This document shows positions 16,457-25,025 of a DNA stretch of 64,000 bases, piece by piece. The stretch is taken from the NCBI RefSeq assembly GCF_009905725.1, contig NZ_JAAAKV010000007.1, forward strand, positions 124,001-188,000. Direction: 5' to 3'. A program made the translations under genes and the position numbers. The number at the start of each line of letters is the position of its first letter. The first letter of the stretch is position 1. This DNA is from Emticicia sp. CRIBPO. Its GTDB lineage: Bacteria > Bacteroidota > Bacteroidia > Cytophagales > Spirosomataceae. Below the pieces are notes generated by a model, which was not told the DNA's origin, searched no databases, and saw only the letters and a program-made list of their open reading frames with translations.

Positions 16457-17371
16457 ATGGCACAGATTCAGTACAAAGATCTATTAGATGCAGGTGTTCA
16501 CTTCGGTCACCTTACCCGTAAATGGGATCCGAGAATGGCTCCGTATATCTTTATGGAGAAAAACGGGATTCACATCATTGATTTGAACCAATCCCTTACA
16601 AGTCTTGAGCAAGCTCAGGGCTTTATCAAAAACATCGTTCGCTCTGGTCGTAAAATCATGTTTGTGGCTACCAAGAAACAAGCACAGGAAATAGTTTCTG
16701 AAGAAGCGAAACGTCTTAAAATGCCTTTCGTAACAGAAAGATGGTTAGGTGGTATGCTAACCAACTTCTCGACTATCAAAAAATCACTTAAAAAACTTAG
16801 CAACATCGAAAGAATGCTTTCTGATGAAGCTACTGCCAAGAACATCGCAAAACGTGAAAAGCTGATGCTTGATCGTGAGCGTATCAAATTGGAGCGTTTA
16901 CTGGGTGGTGTTGCTGATCTTTCGAGACTTCCGGCTGCCTTGTTCATCGTTGACATCAAACGTGAGCACCTTGCTATCGCCGAAGCAAAACGTCTGGGTA
17001 TACCTGTTATCGCTATGTGTGATACCAACTCAAACCCTGAAATCGTGGATTACCCGATTCCAGCCAATGACGATGCTTACAAATCTATCTCTTTGATCAC
17101 CCTTGCTATCGGTAAAGCGATCGAAGAAGGTATCATCGACAGAAAACAAGATAAAGAATCAGCTGCCCTTCAGGACGAAGAAGATGCTAAAAGAGCTGTT
17201 GACGGAGCCCGTGCGGTAGTTAACAGATCTGAAGAAGGATCTGAAGAAGGTGGTAAAAGGAAAAGAGTTAAAACAGAAGCTGCTGCTGAAGAGCCTGCTA
17301 CTGAAGTAGCTGCCGAAACTGCTCCTGCTGTTGAAGCTGAAGCTCCGTCTGCGGATGAAACTGAGGCTTAA
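16457..17371 (+). CDS. rpsB: 30S ribosomal protein S2 (uS2) with acidic C-terminal extension
   Basis: A 304-residue protein. Residues 1-~225 are the usual S2 core: YKDLLDAGVHFGHLTRKWDPRMAPYIF, KIMFVATKKQA, WLGGMLTNFSTI, LFIVDIKREHLAIAEAKRLGIPVIAMCDTNSNPEIVDYPIPANDDA. Then comes a low-complexity tail rich in Ala, Glu, Asp and Val of ~70 residues, well beyond the ~240 residues of Escherichia coli S2. Such tails occur in Bacteroidota S2 proteins and their role is unknown. The gene is followed by tsf, a conserved pairing. Confidence 0.96.
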   Translation: MAQIQYKDLLDAGVHFGHLTRKWDPRMAPYIFMEKNGIHIIDLNQSLTSLEQAQGFIKNIVRSGRKIMFVATKKQAQEIVSEEAKRLKMPFVTERWLGGMLTNFSTIKKSLKKLSNIERMLSDEATAKNIAKREKLMLDRERIKLERLLGGVADLSRLPAALFIVDIKREHLAIAEAKRLGIPVIAMCDTNSNPEIVDYPIPANDDAYKSISLITLAIGKAIEEGIIDRKQDKESAALQDEEDAKRAVDGARAVVNRSEEGSEEGGKRKRVKTEAAAEEPATEVAAETAPAVEAEAPSADETEA

Positions 17372-17396
17372 TAAAACTTTTTTAAGATAATAGAAT

Positions 17397-17430
17397 AGCC
17401 CGAAGCTCTAGCTTTGGGCTGTTCATTTTA
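17397..17430 (+). terminator. Hairpin in the rpsB-tsf spacer (weak terminator/attenuator)
   Basis: AGCCCGAAGCT (17397-17407) pairs with AGCTTTGGGCT (17410-17420) with few unpaired bases. A modest T-containing stretch (GTTCATTTTA) follows. It could lower tsf expression relative to rpsB. Confidence 0.5.
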
Positions 17431-17469
17431 AGGTAGAATTTACATAAAAATTAACAAAATAATAATACA

Positions 17470-18303
17470 ATGAATATTACAGCTGCTGACGTGAACAAAC
17501 TACGTCAACTGACAGGTGCAGGTATGATGGATTGTAAAAAAGCCCTTACCGAAGCCGAAGGAGATTTCGACAAAGCAGTAGAAATACTTCGTAAAGCAGG
17601 TCAAAAAGTTGCTGCCAAACGTGCTGACAACGCTACATCTGAAGGTGTCGTTCTAGTCAATGTAAGTGCGGATGGAAAAGAAGCTAAAGTAGTAGCTTTC
17701 GCCTGTGAAACTGAGCCCGTTTCTAAAGTTGAAGACTTTAAAAACCTTGCCAATAATATCCTGGATTCAGCAGTTAAAAATAACGCTGCAGATACTGACG
17801 CCCTTTTGGCTTCAACGCTTGCAGATGGCCAGTCTGTTCAGGAAAACATCACTGAGCTTGTTGGTAAAATCGGTGAAAAACTGGTTATCTCTGACTACTC
17901 TACCATTACAGGTGAGCAGGTAGTTGCTTATATCCACTCTAACCAGAAAGCAGCCGCTATCGTTGCTTTTGAAAACACAGGTGGAACAGATTTGACTGAA
18001 CTTGGAAGAGACGTAGCGATGCAGATCGTAGCGATGAAACCGGTTGGTCTTGACAAAGACAGCGTTGATCCTGCCGTTGTTGAAAAAGAAATCGAAATCG
18101 GAAAAGAACAAGCTCGTCAGGAAGGAAAACCTGAAGCTATGTTGGAGAAAATCGCATTGGGTAAACTGGCTAAATTCTACAAAGAATCTACTTTGTTGAA
18201 CCAGGAATTCGTTAAAGATTCTTCTGTAACTATCGCTCAGTTGCTTGAAAAAACTGTAAAAGGTTTGAAAATCTCTTCTTTCAAAAGAATTCAGATCGGA
18301 TAA
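17470..18303 (+). CDS. tsf: Elongation factor Ts
   Basis: A 277-residue protein. It opens with ITAADVNKLRQLTGAGMMDCKKALTEAEGDFDKAVEILRK, the conserved N-terminal UBA-like module, and VAFACETEPVSK for the core. EF-Ts recycles EF-Tu by releasing GDP. The gene lies 98 nt after rpsB and ends at a strong terminator. Confidence 0.97.
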   Translation: MNITAADVNKLRQLTGAGMMDCKKALTEAEGDFDKAVEILRKAGQKVAAKRADNATSEGVVLVNVSADGKEAKVVAFACETEPVSKVEDFKNLANNILDSAVKNNAADTDALLASTLADGQSVQENITELVGKIGEKLVISDYSTITGEQVVAYIHSNQKAAAIVAFENTGGTDLTELGRDVAMQIVAMKPVGLDKDSVDPAVVEKEIEIGKEQARQEGKPEAMLEKIALGKLAKFYKESTLLNQEFVKDSSVTIAQLLEKTVKGLKISSFKRIQIG

Positions 18304-18325
18304 TTTCCGGAATAGCATAGATCAG

Positions 18326-18357
18326 AAAAACCGGAAGGCGACCCTTCCGGTTTTTTT
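18326..18357 (+). terminator. Intrinsic terminator of the rpsB-tsf unit
   Basis: AAAAACCGGAAGG pairs with CCTTCCGGTTTTT, with a short loop and seven T residues, 22 nt after the tsf stop. Confidence 0.93.
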
Positions 18358-18388
18358 GCATATAGTTTAGAATGAATATAAACTATCC

Positions 18389-18419
18389 TTGTTTAATTTC
18401 TGTGATTTCCTGATATTTG
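18389..18419 (+). promoter_or_regulatory. Promoter of the duplicated membrane protein gene
   Basis: TTG (18389-18391), a 20-nt spacer and GATATTTG (18412-18419), a one-mismatch match to TAnnTTTG. Transcription would start ~20 nt before ATG 18447. Confidence 0.4.
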
Positions 18420-18446
18420 TACCCCGAGAAATTTACAAAAAACAAT

Positions 18447-19289
18447 ATGACTCAACCTGCCATTAACACGAAACTTTGGACGAATCCCTTCTCTTCAGCC
18501 TCTTCCCTTGAAGACAAGGTGTTCTTTCTGTTGCGTTTTGGTGTATTGGGTTGCTTTGTAGGCCATGGCTTCTGGGGCATTGTAACCAAGGAAGGCTGGT
18601 TACCGTTTTTTGATGTATTCTTTATCGACAGGTCTCCCGCTTTCTTTATCATGCCGCTGATCGGCACCATGGACATCCTGATCGGCCTTATCTGTTTTGT
18701 CTACCCTACGAGAGCATTGCTGGCCTGGGCCACGTTCTGGACGCTGTTTACGGCCATGCTCAGGCCTTCGGCAGCCATGGGGATGTCAGAGTTCTTTGAA
18801 AGAGCCGGAAATTACGGTGTTCCGCTGACTTTCTTATTACTGCACGGTTTTCCAACCTCGAAAACAGAATGGTTTGAAAAACTGAAACCTTTGACATCAT
18901 TCAGCCCGGCACAGCTGAAAACCGCGGAGCTCGCACTCAGAATCAGCCTCTTCAGTCTTCTGGCAGGCCACGGCGGACTGACGGTATTCAAGCAAAGTGT
19001 TGTCCTGATCAAGCACTTCAATTACCTCGGACTTGACCCTTCTATCACCAATTTCCGTCTGTTCGGTTCATTTGAAATACTTCTCGGCTTTCTGGTGCTC
19101 CTTAAACCACGGATCCCGGGTCTTATGCTTTTTATCCTGGTATACAAACTTGGTACAGAACTCATCTTCCCCTTTGCCGGTAAACCCATTGATATCTTTG
19201 AAACCATTGAGAGGATGGGTGATTTTGTGATTCCGGTGATATTATTTTTGATTTATAGCTCTTCTGATTTCAAAGCCGTTAAAAGCTAA
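18447..19289 (+). CDS. Multi-pass membrane protein with an internal duplication
   Basis: From ATG 18447 (MTQPAINTKLW) the protein has ~280 residues and about eight hydrophobic segments. The two halves resemble each other. LLRFGVLGCFVGHGFWGI with a later PLIGTMDILIGLICFVYPTR in the first half parallels ALRISLFSLLAGHGGLTVFK with FRLFGSFEILLGFLVLLKPR in the second. Each half carries a GHG motif in its first helix and a (D/E)ILxG motif in the second. The four-helix repeat resembles DoxX-like modules, but I cannot assign a function. The upstream in-frame ATG at 18417 falls inside the promoter and is unlikely. Confidence 0.65.
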   Translation: MTQPAINTKLWTNPFSSASSLEDKVFFLLRFGVLGCFVGHGFWGIVTKEGWLPFFDVFFIDRSPAFFIMPLIGTMDILIGLICFVYPTRALLAWATFWTLFTAMLRPSAAMGMSEFFERAGNYGVPLTFLLLHGFPTSKTEWFEKLKPLTSFSPAQLKTAELALRISLFSLLAGHGGLTVFKQSVVLIKHFNYLGLDPSITNFRLFGSFEILLGFLVLLKPRIPGLMLFILVYKLGTELIFPFAGKPIDIFETIERMGDFVIPVILFLIYSSSDFKAVKS

Positions 19290-19377
19290 CGCCGGGATCA
19301 AGTCCGTCTTTCTTTAGAGATAAAACTATCAGACATAGCCAAAAAATATTCTGTCGTACTTTTTATTGACATTGTTC

Positions 19378-20040
19378 ATGAGAAAACACATCCTTTCACT
19401 ATCACTTTCAATTTTGTCATTTTCTTCTTTTGCTCAGAAAGCAACCTTTGGTTTAAGGCCAGGCATTAATATGGGATGGAGCAAAACTTATAATATGAGG
19501 TATCACGGTTCAAAGTTTGAGAAGAGCTTCATGACAAGTTTTTCTCTTCCGATTGAAATACCAATCAAAAATAAACTCTCACTTCAACCGGAATTCAGCT
19601 TTATCCAAAAAGGTATAAAAGCCAATTTGCACGGAGGATATATAAATTATACGGAGATTATGAAACTATCTTATCTGGAAGTTCCATTTCTCGCTAAGTT
19701 AAACATAGTAACCACTTCGAAAATAAAATTAGAATTCATTCTTGGACCAGGTATGGGTTATGCCATAAATGGATATATATATGGTGGAGAGACCGACAAA
19801 CAATCTTACAGACGTGTAAATCAACTTAGCTTTGATAATGATATGAAAAGGATCACCCTCAACATAAATGTAGGTTCAAACCTTCAGCTCACTAAAAAAG
19901 ATGGAAACATTGTCTTTGACATCCGATATCAGCATGGTTTGTCCAACGATGCAAGAGACAATCAATATACCTCAAATCCTGTTTTCAAATCGAGAGGGTT
20001 AATCTTCTCAGCAGGATACATGATTCCTTTCAAAAAATAA
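19378..20040 (+). CDS. Outer-membrane beta-barrel protein (PorT/OmpA-like porin family)
   Basis: A 220-residue protein from ATG 19378 (MRKHILSLSLSILSFSSFAQ), a clear signal peptide; the longer frame starts at TTG. The mature part shows GLRPGINMGWSKT, SLPIEIPIKNKLSLQPEFSFIQKGIK, LSYLEVPFLAKLNI and FDIRYQHGLSN. This is the pattern of the outer-membrane beta-barrel domain common in Bacteroidota, ending with ISAGYMIPFKK-type aromatic strand residues. Ligand or role is unknown. Base composition is visibly more A+T-rich than that of its neighbours, which may indicate later acquisition. Confidence 0.75.
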   Translation: MRKHILSLSLSILSFSSFAQKATFGLRPGINMGWSKTYNMRYHGSKFEKSFMTSFSLPIEIPIKNKLSLQPEFSFIQKGIKANLHGGYINYTEIMKLSYLEVPFLAKLNIVTTSKIKLEFILGPGMGYAINGYIYGGETDKQSYRRVNQLSFDNDMKRITLNINVGSNLQLTKKDGNIVFDIRYQHGLSNDARDNQYTSNPVFKSRGLIFSAGYMIPFKK

Positions 20041-20045
20041 CTTAT

Positions 20046-20076
20046 AAAAAAAGAGGATGCCCTAAAGCATCCCCTC
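20046..20076 (-). terminator. Intrinsic terminator of htrA
   Basis: Read on the minus strand: GAGGGGATGC pairs with GCATCCTC, followed by seven T residues. It begins 29 nt past the htrA stop. Confidence 0.85.
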
Positions 20077-20104
20077 CGATTTGCAACAAAAACAAGTACT
20101 GATA

Positions 20105-21637
20105 TTACTCAATCGCCACACCTTCACAGAAGTTTCTGTTAAGGCCTTCATACACTCCACAGATCAGTACTCCTTCTTCATTTTGTTTCTTGGCTTCAGC
20201 AATAGCATTTTTTGCATCCGCGATAGAATTTACTTTTACATTACCGATCCTGGTAATGATAAAGCCTTCTCTTATATTTTCAGCATCACGTGCTATAAAA
20301 CCGTTGCTGCTGATCGACGTAATTCTGACTCCGTTTCTCACTCCGATCTTGGCTTTCTCTTTATCAGAAATTTCTTCTACTTCGATACCAAGCTTACCAA
20401 AAGCAGTCGCGGTTGTTACTGCCGGTTTTTTAAGGATCCCGCTTCCGCCTTCATTATTTCTTAATGTTACTTCTACATTTTTGGTTGAGCCATCCCTGTT
20501 CACCTGAATATTGACTTTTTCACCTGGTCTTTTTCTGGCAATCAATTCTCTGAACTTAGGCTCTGATTTGGTCTCAATGCCATCCACTTTGAGAATAACA
20601 TCTCCTTTTTTCAAACCTGCGGCTTTAGCAGCACTTTCTCCCGGCAAATCATAAATCAATATACCGGATGTCAATTTTGAATCAAGTTCCTTATAGTTTT
20701 TATTATTCAACTCTACAGGCTGAATACCCAGATATCCTCTCTGCACATTCCCGAATTTAACCAGGTCCATTGTCACCTTCTTAACGATACTCGAAGGCAC
20801 CGCGAAGGCATATCCTGCATAGGCTCCGTTTGGAGAAGCAATCGCCGTGTTGATACCGATCAACTCACCATTAAGATTAACCAGAGCCCCACCACTGTTA
20901 CCAGGGTTTACAGCCGCATCAGTCTGGATAAAGGATTCAATCGGAGAATCTCCTCTTTGTTCCCCTTCTCTTTGCATCTGCATTCTGTTCTTAAGGATAC
21001 TGATGTCACGACCGATGGCACTGATAATACCGGCAGTTACAGTAGATTCCAGGTTAAAAGGATTGCCTACAGCCAATACCCACTCGCCCACTTTCGCTTC
21101 ATCTGAGTTTCCGAAAACTATCGCCGGAAGTTTGGTTTCTTCTATTTTTATCACCGCAATATCTGTCGACGGATCGGTTCCTATGACTTTAGCCGTATAT
21201 GATTTCTTATCATAAGTCACAACCTCCAGTTCACTCGCTCCTTCAACCACGTGGTTATTGGTAGCAATATAACCATCTTCTGAAATGATAACGCCTGAAC
21301 CTGATGACTCCTGTTGCTGGCTTCTCATACCTCCTCCACCACCTTCATCAAACCCAAAAAACTCTTCAAATATGGATGGCATCCTCTGCCTCATCTGTCT
21401 TTCAGATTTAGCCTTGATATGCACAACAGCGGGGGCAGATGTACTGGCCGCATAAGTAAAATCACCTGGCTGGCCAACCGGCATATTGGCATAATTCACC
21501 AGGCTGTTGATACCTTTAGAGGGGGCTTCTTTCAAAAAAACATCACCTTCTCTCTTTTCTATCGCTTTATAACCTACAATAGTTGCGACACTGGCGGTCA
21601 CGGCAATCAGGGCGGTTTTCCATTGATTATTTATCAT
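20105..21637 (-). CDS. htrA: HtrA/Deg-family periplasmic serine protease with two PDZ domains
   Basis: A 510-residue protein. An N-terminal membrane anchor or signal lies at ~8-23. The trypsin-like domain shows NNHVVEG (His129), STDIAVIKI (Asp159) and NPGNSGGALV (Ser248), a complete triad. A glycine-rich loop precedes it. PDZ1 lies at ~300-390 (GYLGIQPVEL, AAKAAGLKKGDVILKVDG) and a divergent PDZ2 covers the last ~90 residues. The enzyme degrades or refolds damaged envelope proteins. A good promoter precedes it and a terminator follows, so it is a single gene. Confidence 0.95.
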   Translation of the reverse strand: MINNQWKTALIAVTASVATIVGYKAIEKREGDVFLKEAPSKGINSLVNYANMPVGQPGDFTYAASTSAPAVVHIKAKSERQMRQRMPSIFEEFFGFDEGGGGGMRSQQQESSGSGVIISEDGYIATNNHVVEGASELEVVTYDKKSYTAKVIGTDPSTDIAVIKIEETKLPAIVFGNSDEAKVGEWVLAVGNPFNLESTVTAGIISAIGRDISILKNRMQMQREGEQRGDSPIESFIQTDAAVNPGNSGGALVNLNGELIGINTAIASPNGAYAGYAFAVPSSIVKKVTMDLVKFGNVQRGYLGIQPVELNNKNYKELDSKLTSGILIYDLPGESAAKAAGLKKGDVILKVDGIETKSEPKFRELIARKRPGEKVNIQVNRDGSTKNVEVTLRNNEGGSGILKKPAVTTATAFGKLGIEVEEISDKEKAKIGVRNGVRITSISSNGFIARDAENIREGFIITRIGNVKVNSIADAKNAIAEAKKQNEEGVLICGVYEGLNRNFCEGVAIE

Positions 21638-21665
21638 AGCTTTTCTTTAAATTAAATTTTCTACG

Positions 21666-21699
21666 CAAATTTATTTTTCTATCTGAATTAAAACGCAAA
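21666..21699 (-). promoter_or_regulatory. Promoter of htrA
   Basis: On the minus strand: TTTG (21699-21696), a 22-nt spacer and TAAATTTG (21673-21666), 28 nt before the htrA start. Confidence 0.6.
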
Positions 21700-21750
21700 T
21701 TCCTTAAATAAAATTTAGATTGGCCGGCAATAATTAACATACATTAACTA

Positions 21751-21780
21751 AAAGACACTACGCCAAAATAGCGTAGTGTC
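21751..21780 (-). terminator. Intrinsic terminator of the hsp20 gene
   Basis: GACACTACGC (21754-21763) pairs perfectly with GCGTAGTGTC (21771-21780). On the minus strand the stem is followed by TTTTAG, 19 nt past the hsp20 stop. Confidence 0.8.
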
Positions 21781-21799
21781 TCGTCGTTATGAAAAAGCA

Positions 21800-22234
21800 T
21801 TAGTTTACTGAAACCAAACGCTGTTCTTTTGGTTTAGCTTCTTCTTTCTTAGGAATTGAAATTTTTAAAATCCCATCTTCATAAGACGCCTCAATCGCAT
21901 CTCCGTCTACGGTGTTCGGCAATTTAAAGACTCTTTCGAATGAGCTGTAGTTAAATTCCCTGTGAGTGAATTTCTCCTTCACTTCTTCCTTCTCCTCACT
22001 TTTCTCAGTCGAAACTTTAAGGCTGTTTTCGTGGACCACCACTTTAAAATCATCTTTCTTGAAACCGGGTACTACAAAATCAATCCTGAAATTATCATCT
22101 CCTTCGATGATGTTGACAGCAGGAACGGTTTTCTTTGCTGACTCTGTCGCCAGGGTTTCAAAATTGTTTAGCAAACCGTTAACCAAACCTGGAAATGCAT
22201 GATAGCCACCGAAATTTCTTACTAAAGTACTCAT
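21800..22234 (-). CDS. Hsp20 / alpha-crystallin family small heat shock protein
   Basis: A ~144-residue protein from ATG 22234 (MSTLVRNFGGYHAFPGLVNGLL). An ATG 27 nt further upstream (22261) is in frame and cannot be excluded. The alpha-crystallin domain is clear: VNIIEGDDNFRIDFVVPGFKKDDFKVVVHENSLKVST, then the charged loop EEKEEVKEKFTHREFNYSSFERVFKLPNTVD and IEASYEDGILKISIPKKEE. The C-terminal tail LVSVN is short. It is a holding chaperone for heat-denatured proteins in the cytoplasm. An 11-bp inverted repeat upstream may be a heat-shock control site. Confidence 0.93.
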   Translation of the reverse strand: MSTLVRNFGGYHAFPGLVNGLLNNFETLATESAKKTVPAVNIIEGDDNFRIDFVVPGFKKDDFKVVVHENSLKVSTEKSEEKEEVKEKFTHREFNYSSFERVFKLPNTVDGDAIEASYEDGILKISIPKKEEAKPKEQRLVSVN

Positions 22235-22319
22235 ATCTGTTTTTGTTTTAATGTTTGACATTTTTAATAAATAACTATGTCATGCCAATGATCAAAAAAA
22301 ATACCAATACATTTTTGAA

Positions 22320-22372
22320 GACAAAATGGCCGGATTTATCAATTCTGCAGAAACAAACAATGCCATTTTGTC
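22320..22372. promoter_or_regulatory. Perfect 11-bp inverted repeat upstream of hsp20
   Basis: GACAAAATGGC (22320-22330) and GCCATTTTGTC (22362-22372) are exact inverted copies separated by 31 nt. The right arm with its flank reads TGCCA-TTT-TGTCA, itself an imperfect palindrome, so this may be two operator half-sites. It is not the CIRCE/HrcA element. Confidence 0.45.
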
Positions 22373-22393
22373 ATTACTTGATCAATGTCTAAT

Positions 22394-22429
22394 AAAAAAG
22401 CCCTCCACTTTGTCAGTGAAGGGCTTTTA
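22394..22429 (-). terminator. Intrinsic terminator of the haloperoxidase-like gene
   Basis: AAGCCCTTCACT / AGTGGAGGGCTT stem on the minus strand with a single bulge, followed by six T residues, 20 nt past the stop at 22449. Confidence 0.85.
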
Positions 22430-22448
22430 TATATCTGTTGTTTCTCAG

Positions 22449-23774
22449 TTATATTTCCTTATTCTTGGTTTTGAGGATAATATATTTCCCGATTTTTGCT
22501 CCGCAAATCAGTCCCTCATTACATCCTGATTTATAATGTATCCCGCCATAAATCCGGCTGATCCCGCAATTTTCCGCAGCTTCCCTGAAAGAATTGAATT
22601 TCTTTACCCCGTGTCCGTATTTATATTCAGTAGAGTCCGTAAAAGCAACCCTATCGCCAAACAAAGCCGTCAACACCTCTGCAGAAGCAGACGAGATCGT
22701 ACTGTGTCCGCTGGTATATTCCGGGAATGGCGGCGTCTGAAGGAAAGGCATCCATTTCGGATCTATCTCAGCGTTGATAACCGTCTCTCCCCTTACTTTT
22801 TCTGATTTATACTTTTCATACCAGCAACTGATAAACCCGTCATACAAAGCTGCTGAAACCAAAAGATAAGCCTCCGCAGACTTCATCAGGTCAGCCTTTT
22901 CCTGGCGTGAAACCGTGCGGGTGATGGCCAGCCAGTGTCCTCCCGGCGTCATTTTTTTATTGGCAAACATCACGTGCCCCTGTACATTCATGACAAAGGC
23001 GTTATCATCCCAGAACCAGGCGGTGCTTTTTTGTTCTTCCGTCAGGTTTTTACCGATATTATAAAGATCCATCAGTTCTTTCCAGAACGGACTGTTTTTA
23101 TCTTTTGAATAAGGAATTACCGGTGCTGCCGGAAAAAGGTTGGCTGAATCCAGGATAGCCGTACGGATGGTATTCCAGTAAGGCTCCATCGCATCAGCAT
23201 ATTGCGGCGGAGTAGGTACCCATTTACCCTCTTCGTTTTTCACAGTATAACGCTGTCCCCTGGTCTTTGCATAATTATCCTTTTTCGAATACTCCATGAC
23301 ATGCCCCGCAACAGCCTCTCCATAGGCTACCGATCTCTCAAATACATCCTCAGGAACACCGGCATCTTTGAATTGCTTGTAGACACCATTCTCAAACTCA
23401 TCGTATTTCGTTACCGTAAAGGTGATTTTCCTTGCAACGGTAAATATCGCCTTGATACTGGCCAGCGGATAGCAATATTCCTTCCCGGCTTCCGGTTGAG
23501 GCGGGGCCGTAAAGTCCTTGTATTTCCCGGCCATAGACTTGTACTCAGGATTTCCCGGCACAAGGGCTTCATAGCCTGCAAGTGTAGTTAATAAGTAAAT
23601 TCTGGAAGCTACCGGCGGAGAAAATATATCATGTATAATGACATCGGTAAGTTTTTCAAAAGTGCCGTGATAAAACTCAGGATTGTTTGTAATCTTACCG
23701 TATTCTTCAGGGCTTTTTTTCTTCTGACATGAAAGTGTTACAAGAACTAACAACAAAAAAGATAATTTTTTCAT
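22449..23774 (-). CDS. Vanadium-dependent haloperoxidase / PAP2-like lipoprotein
   Basis: A 441-residue protein with a lipoprotein-type N-terminus (VTLSC, Cys16). The vanadate/phosphate-binding motifs of the haloperoxidase-acid phosphatase superfamily are visible. Motif 1 is K321-x6-R328 (KYKSEKVRG, RP changed to RG), motif 2 is EYTSGHS (His357), and motif 3 is SRIYGGIHY (Arg407, His413). WMPFLQTPPFPEY before motif 2 is typical of the bacterial haloperoxidase-like branch. It would be anchored at the periplasmic face or surface. Halide oxidation versus phosphatase activity cannot be told from these residues alone. It has its own promoter element and terminator. Confidence 0.82.
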   Translation of the reverse strand: MKKLSFLLLVLVTLSCQKKKSPEEYGKITNNPEFYHGTFEKLTDVIIHDIFSPPVASRIYLLTTLAGYEALVPGNPEYKSMAGKYKDFTAPPQPEAGKEYCYPLASIKAIFTVARKITFTVTKYDEFENGVYKQFKDAGVPEDVFERSVAYGEAVAGHVMEYSKKDNYAKTRGQRYTVKNEEGKWVPTPPQYADAMEPYWNTIRTAILDSANLFPAAPVIPYSKDKNSPFWKELMDLYNIGKNLTEEQKSTAWFWDDNAFVMNVQGHVMFANKKMTPGGHWLAITRTVSRQEKADLMKSAEAYLLVSAALYDGFISCWYEKYKSEKVRGETVINAEIDPKWMPFLQTPPFPEYTSGHSTISSASAEVLTALFGDRVAFTDSTEYKYGHGVKKFNSFREAAENCGISRIYGGIHYKSGCNEGLICGAKIGKYIILKTKNKEI

Positions 23775-23801
23775 GAGGGCTTATAATTTTAGATAGATAA
23801 G

Positions 23802-23809
23802 CAAATATA
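23802..23809 (-). promoter_or_regulatory. -7 promoter element of the haloperoxidase-like gene
   Basis: Minus-strand TATATTTG, exact match to TAnnTTTG, 27 nt before the start codon. The -33 element is poor. Confidence 0.45.
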
Positions 23810-23824
23810 CTAAAACATTCATTA

Positions 23825-25015
23825 CTATTGATCTAAAATACTCTCCTCAACTGTCGTAGTTTTGTTTTTTCCGTGTAATACGTTGATAATCTCCTTGATA
23901 TTATAAACGCTCCTGTTGTACCTGTTACTCAAAAGAATGATCACGAAATCTTCTCTCAGGTCAAAAAACATAATGGTATTGTAGCCTTTCCACCAGCCTG
24001 TATGGTACACATAGTCAGTCTGTTGCTTATCATTGACCCACAGCCTGAAACCATAGCCGTAATTACGTAAACCTGGATATTCGAAACTTCTGGGGGTGTA
24101 CATCTCACGAAGGCTTTCTTTCGACAAAAGTGTTTCTGATTTAAGGGCCTGATACCATTTAAACAAATCGGGCGTGGTGGCATAAATGCCCTTGTCTCCC
24201 GTAATGTCGTCGTAATAGTCCTTCTGAAGCCTTCTGCCGTTCTGGTACCCGACAGTTCTGCCTATGTTGATGCTGTCGTTTTTTGTCGTAGCCACAAAAG
24301 TATTCTTCATGCCGATGGGCAATAAAATTTTCTTCCGGAGATACTCATCAAAAGACATCCCGCTGACCTTCTCTACCAGTGCCGCCAACACAGCGTAATT
24401 GGTGTTATTATAAGAAAAGAAATGATCCGGGAAATTCATCATTCTCGGGGTTGGCTTCTCTGTCGCAAACCACGACATCATTTGCTGGTTGGTAGGATAA
24501 ATCTTCTGGTTCCTTACTTTTTTATCAAATTCATATTGATAATAAGGCAAGCCCGAACGATGGCTCAGTAAGCTCCTGACAGATACCCCTTCATAGGGAA
24601 ATTCCGGGTAATAATCTTTTACAGAAAGATCAAGGCTCAGCTTCCCCTCTTCTACCAGCTTCATCACCGCCACAGCCGTGAAGGTCTTTGAAAGCGATGC
24701 CAGCTGAAACTTGGAACCTGAATTAAGCCTCACGGTATCTTCAAAAACACCCATTCCGAATGATTTCTCATAAATAATGACGTCTTTCTGAGCTACCAGG
24801 ACATTGCCGTTGAATCCTGCCTTCACTTTCCCCAGCATGATTTCTTCTATCTCTCTGGCTTTTTTCTCTGCATTGATCTCCTTGCTTATCTTCTTGAGTT
24901 TCTTTTTAATGGCTACGCTATCGACCTTCACCGAGCTGGTTTTGGAAGTATCCTCGCGACACATCCAAAGAAAACCGGACAACATAAATAAACACAGTAC
25001 CCTGAATAAACCCAT
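23825..25015 (-). CDS. Serine hydrolase of the beta-lactamase/class C family
   Basis: From ATG 25015 the protein has 396 residues. A hydrophobic N-terminal segment (MGLFRVLCLFMLSGFLWMC) suggests export, with Cys19 a poor lipobox candidate. The catalytic SxxK is S107-L-S-K110 in FQLASLSKTFTAVAVMKL. YNNTNYAVLAALVEKVSG supplies the Tyr-x-Asn motif and HTGWWKGY the C-terminal HxG motif. Such proteins act as D-amino-peptidases, esterases or peptidoglycan-acting enzymes. It starts 10 nt after the mreD stop, so it is the last gene of the mre unit; in many Bacteroidota that position is held by the PBP2 and RodA genes. Confidence 0.85.
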   Translation of the reverse strand: MGLFRVLCLFMLSGFLWMCREDTSKTSSVKVDSVAIKKKLKKISKEINAEKKAREIEEIMLGKVKAGFNGNVLVAQKDVIIYEKSFGMGVFEDTVRLNSGSKFQLASLSKTFTAVAVMKLVEEGKLSLDLSVKDYYPEFPYEGVSVRSLLSHRSGLPYYQYEFDKKVRNQKIYPTNQQMMSWFATEKPTPRMMNFPDHFFSYNNTNYAVLAALVEKVSGMSFDEYLRKKILLPIGMKNTFVATTKNDSINIGRTVGYQNGRRLQKDYYDDITGDKGIYATTPDLFKWYQALKSETLLSKESLREMYTPRSFEYPGLRNYGYGFRLWVNDKQQTDYVYHTGWWKGYNTIMFFDLREDFVIILLSNRYNRSVYNIKEIINVLHGKNKTTTVEESILDQ

Positions 25016-25025
25016 TAAACGAAAA

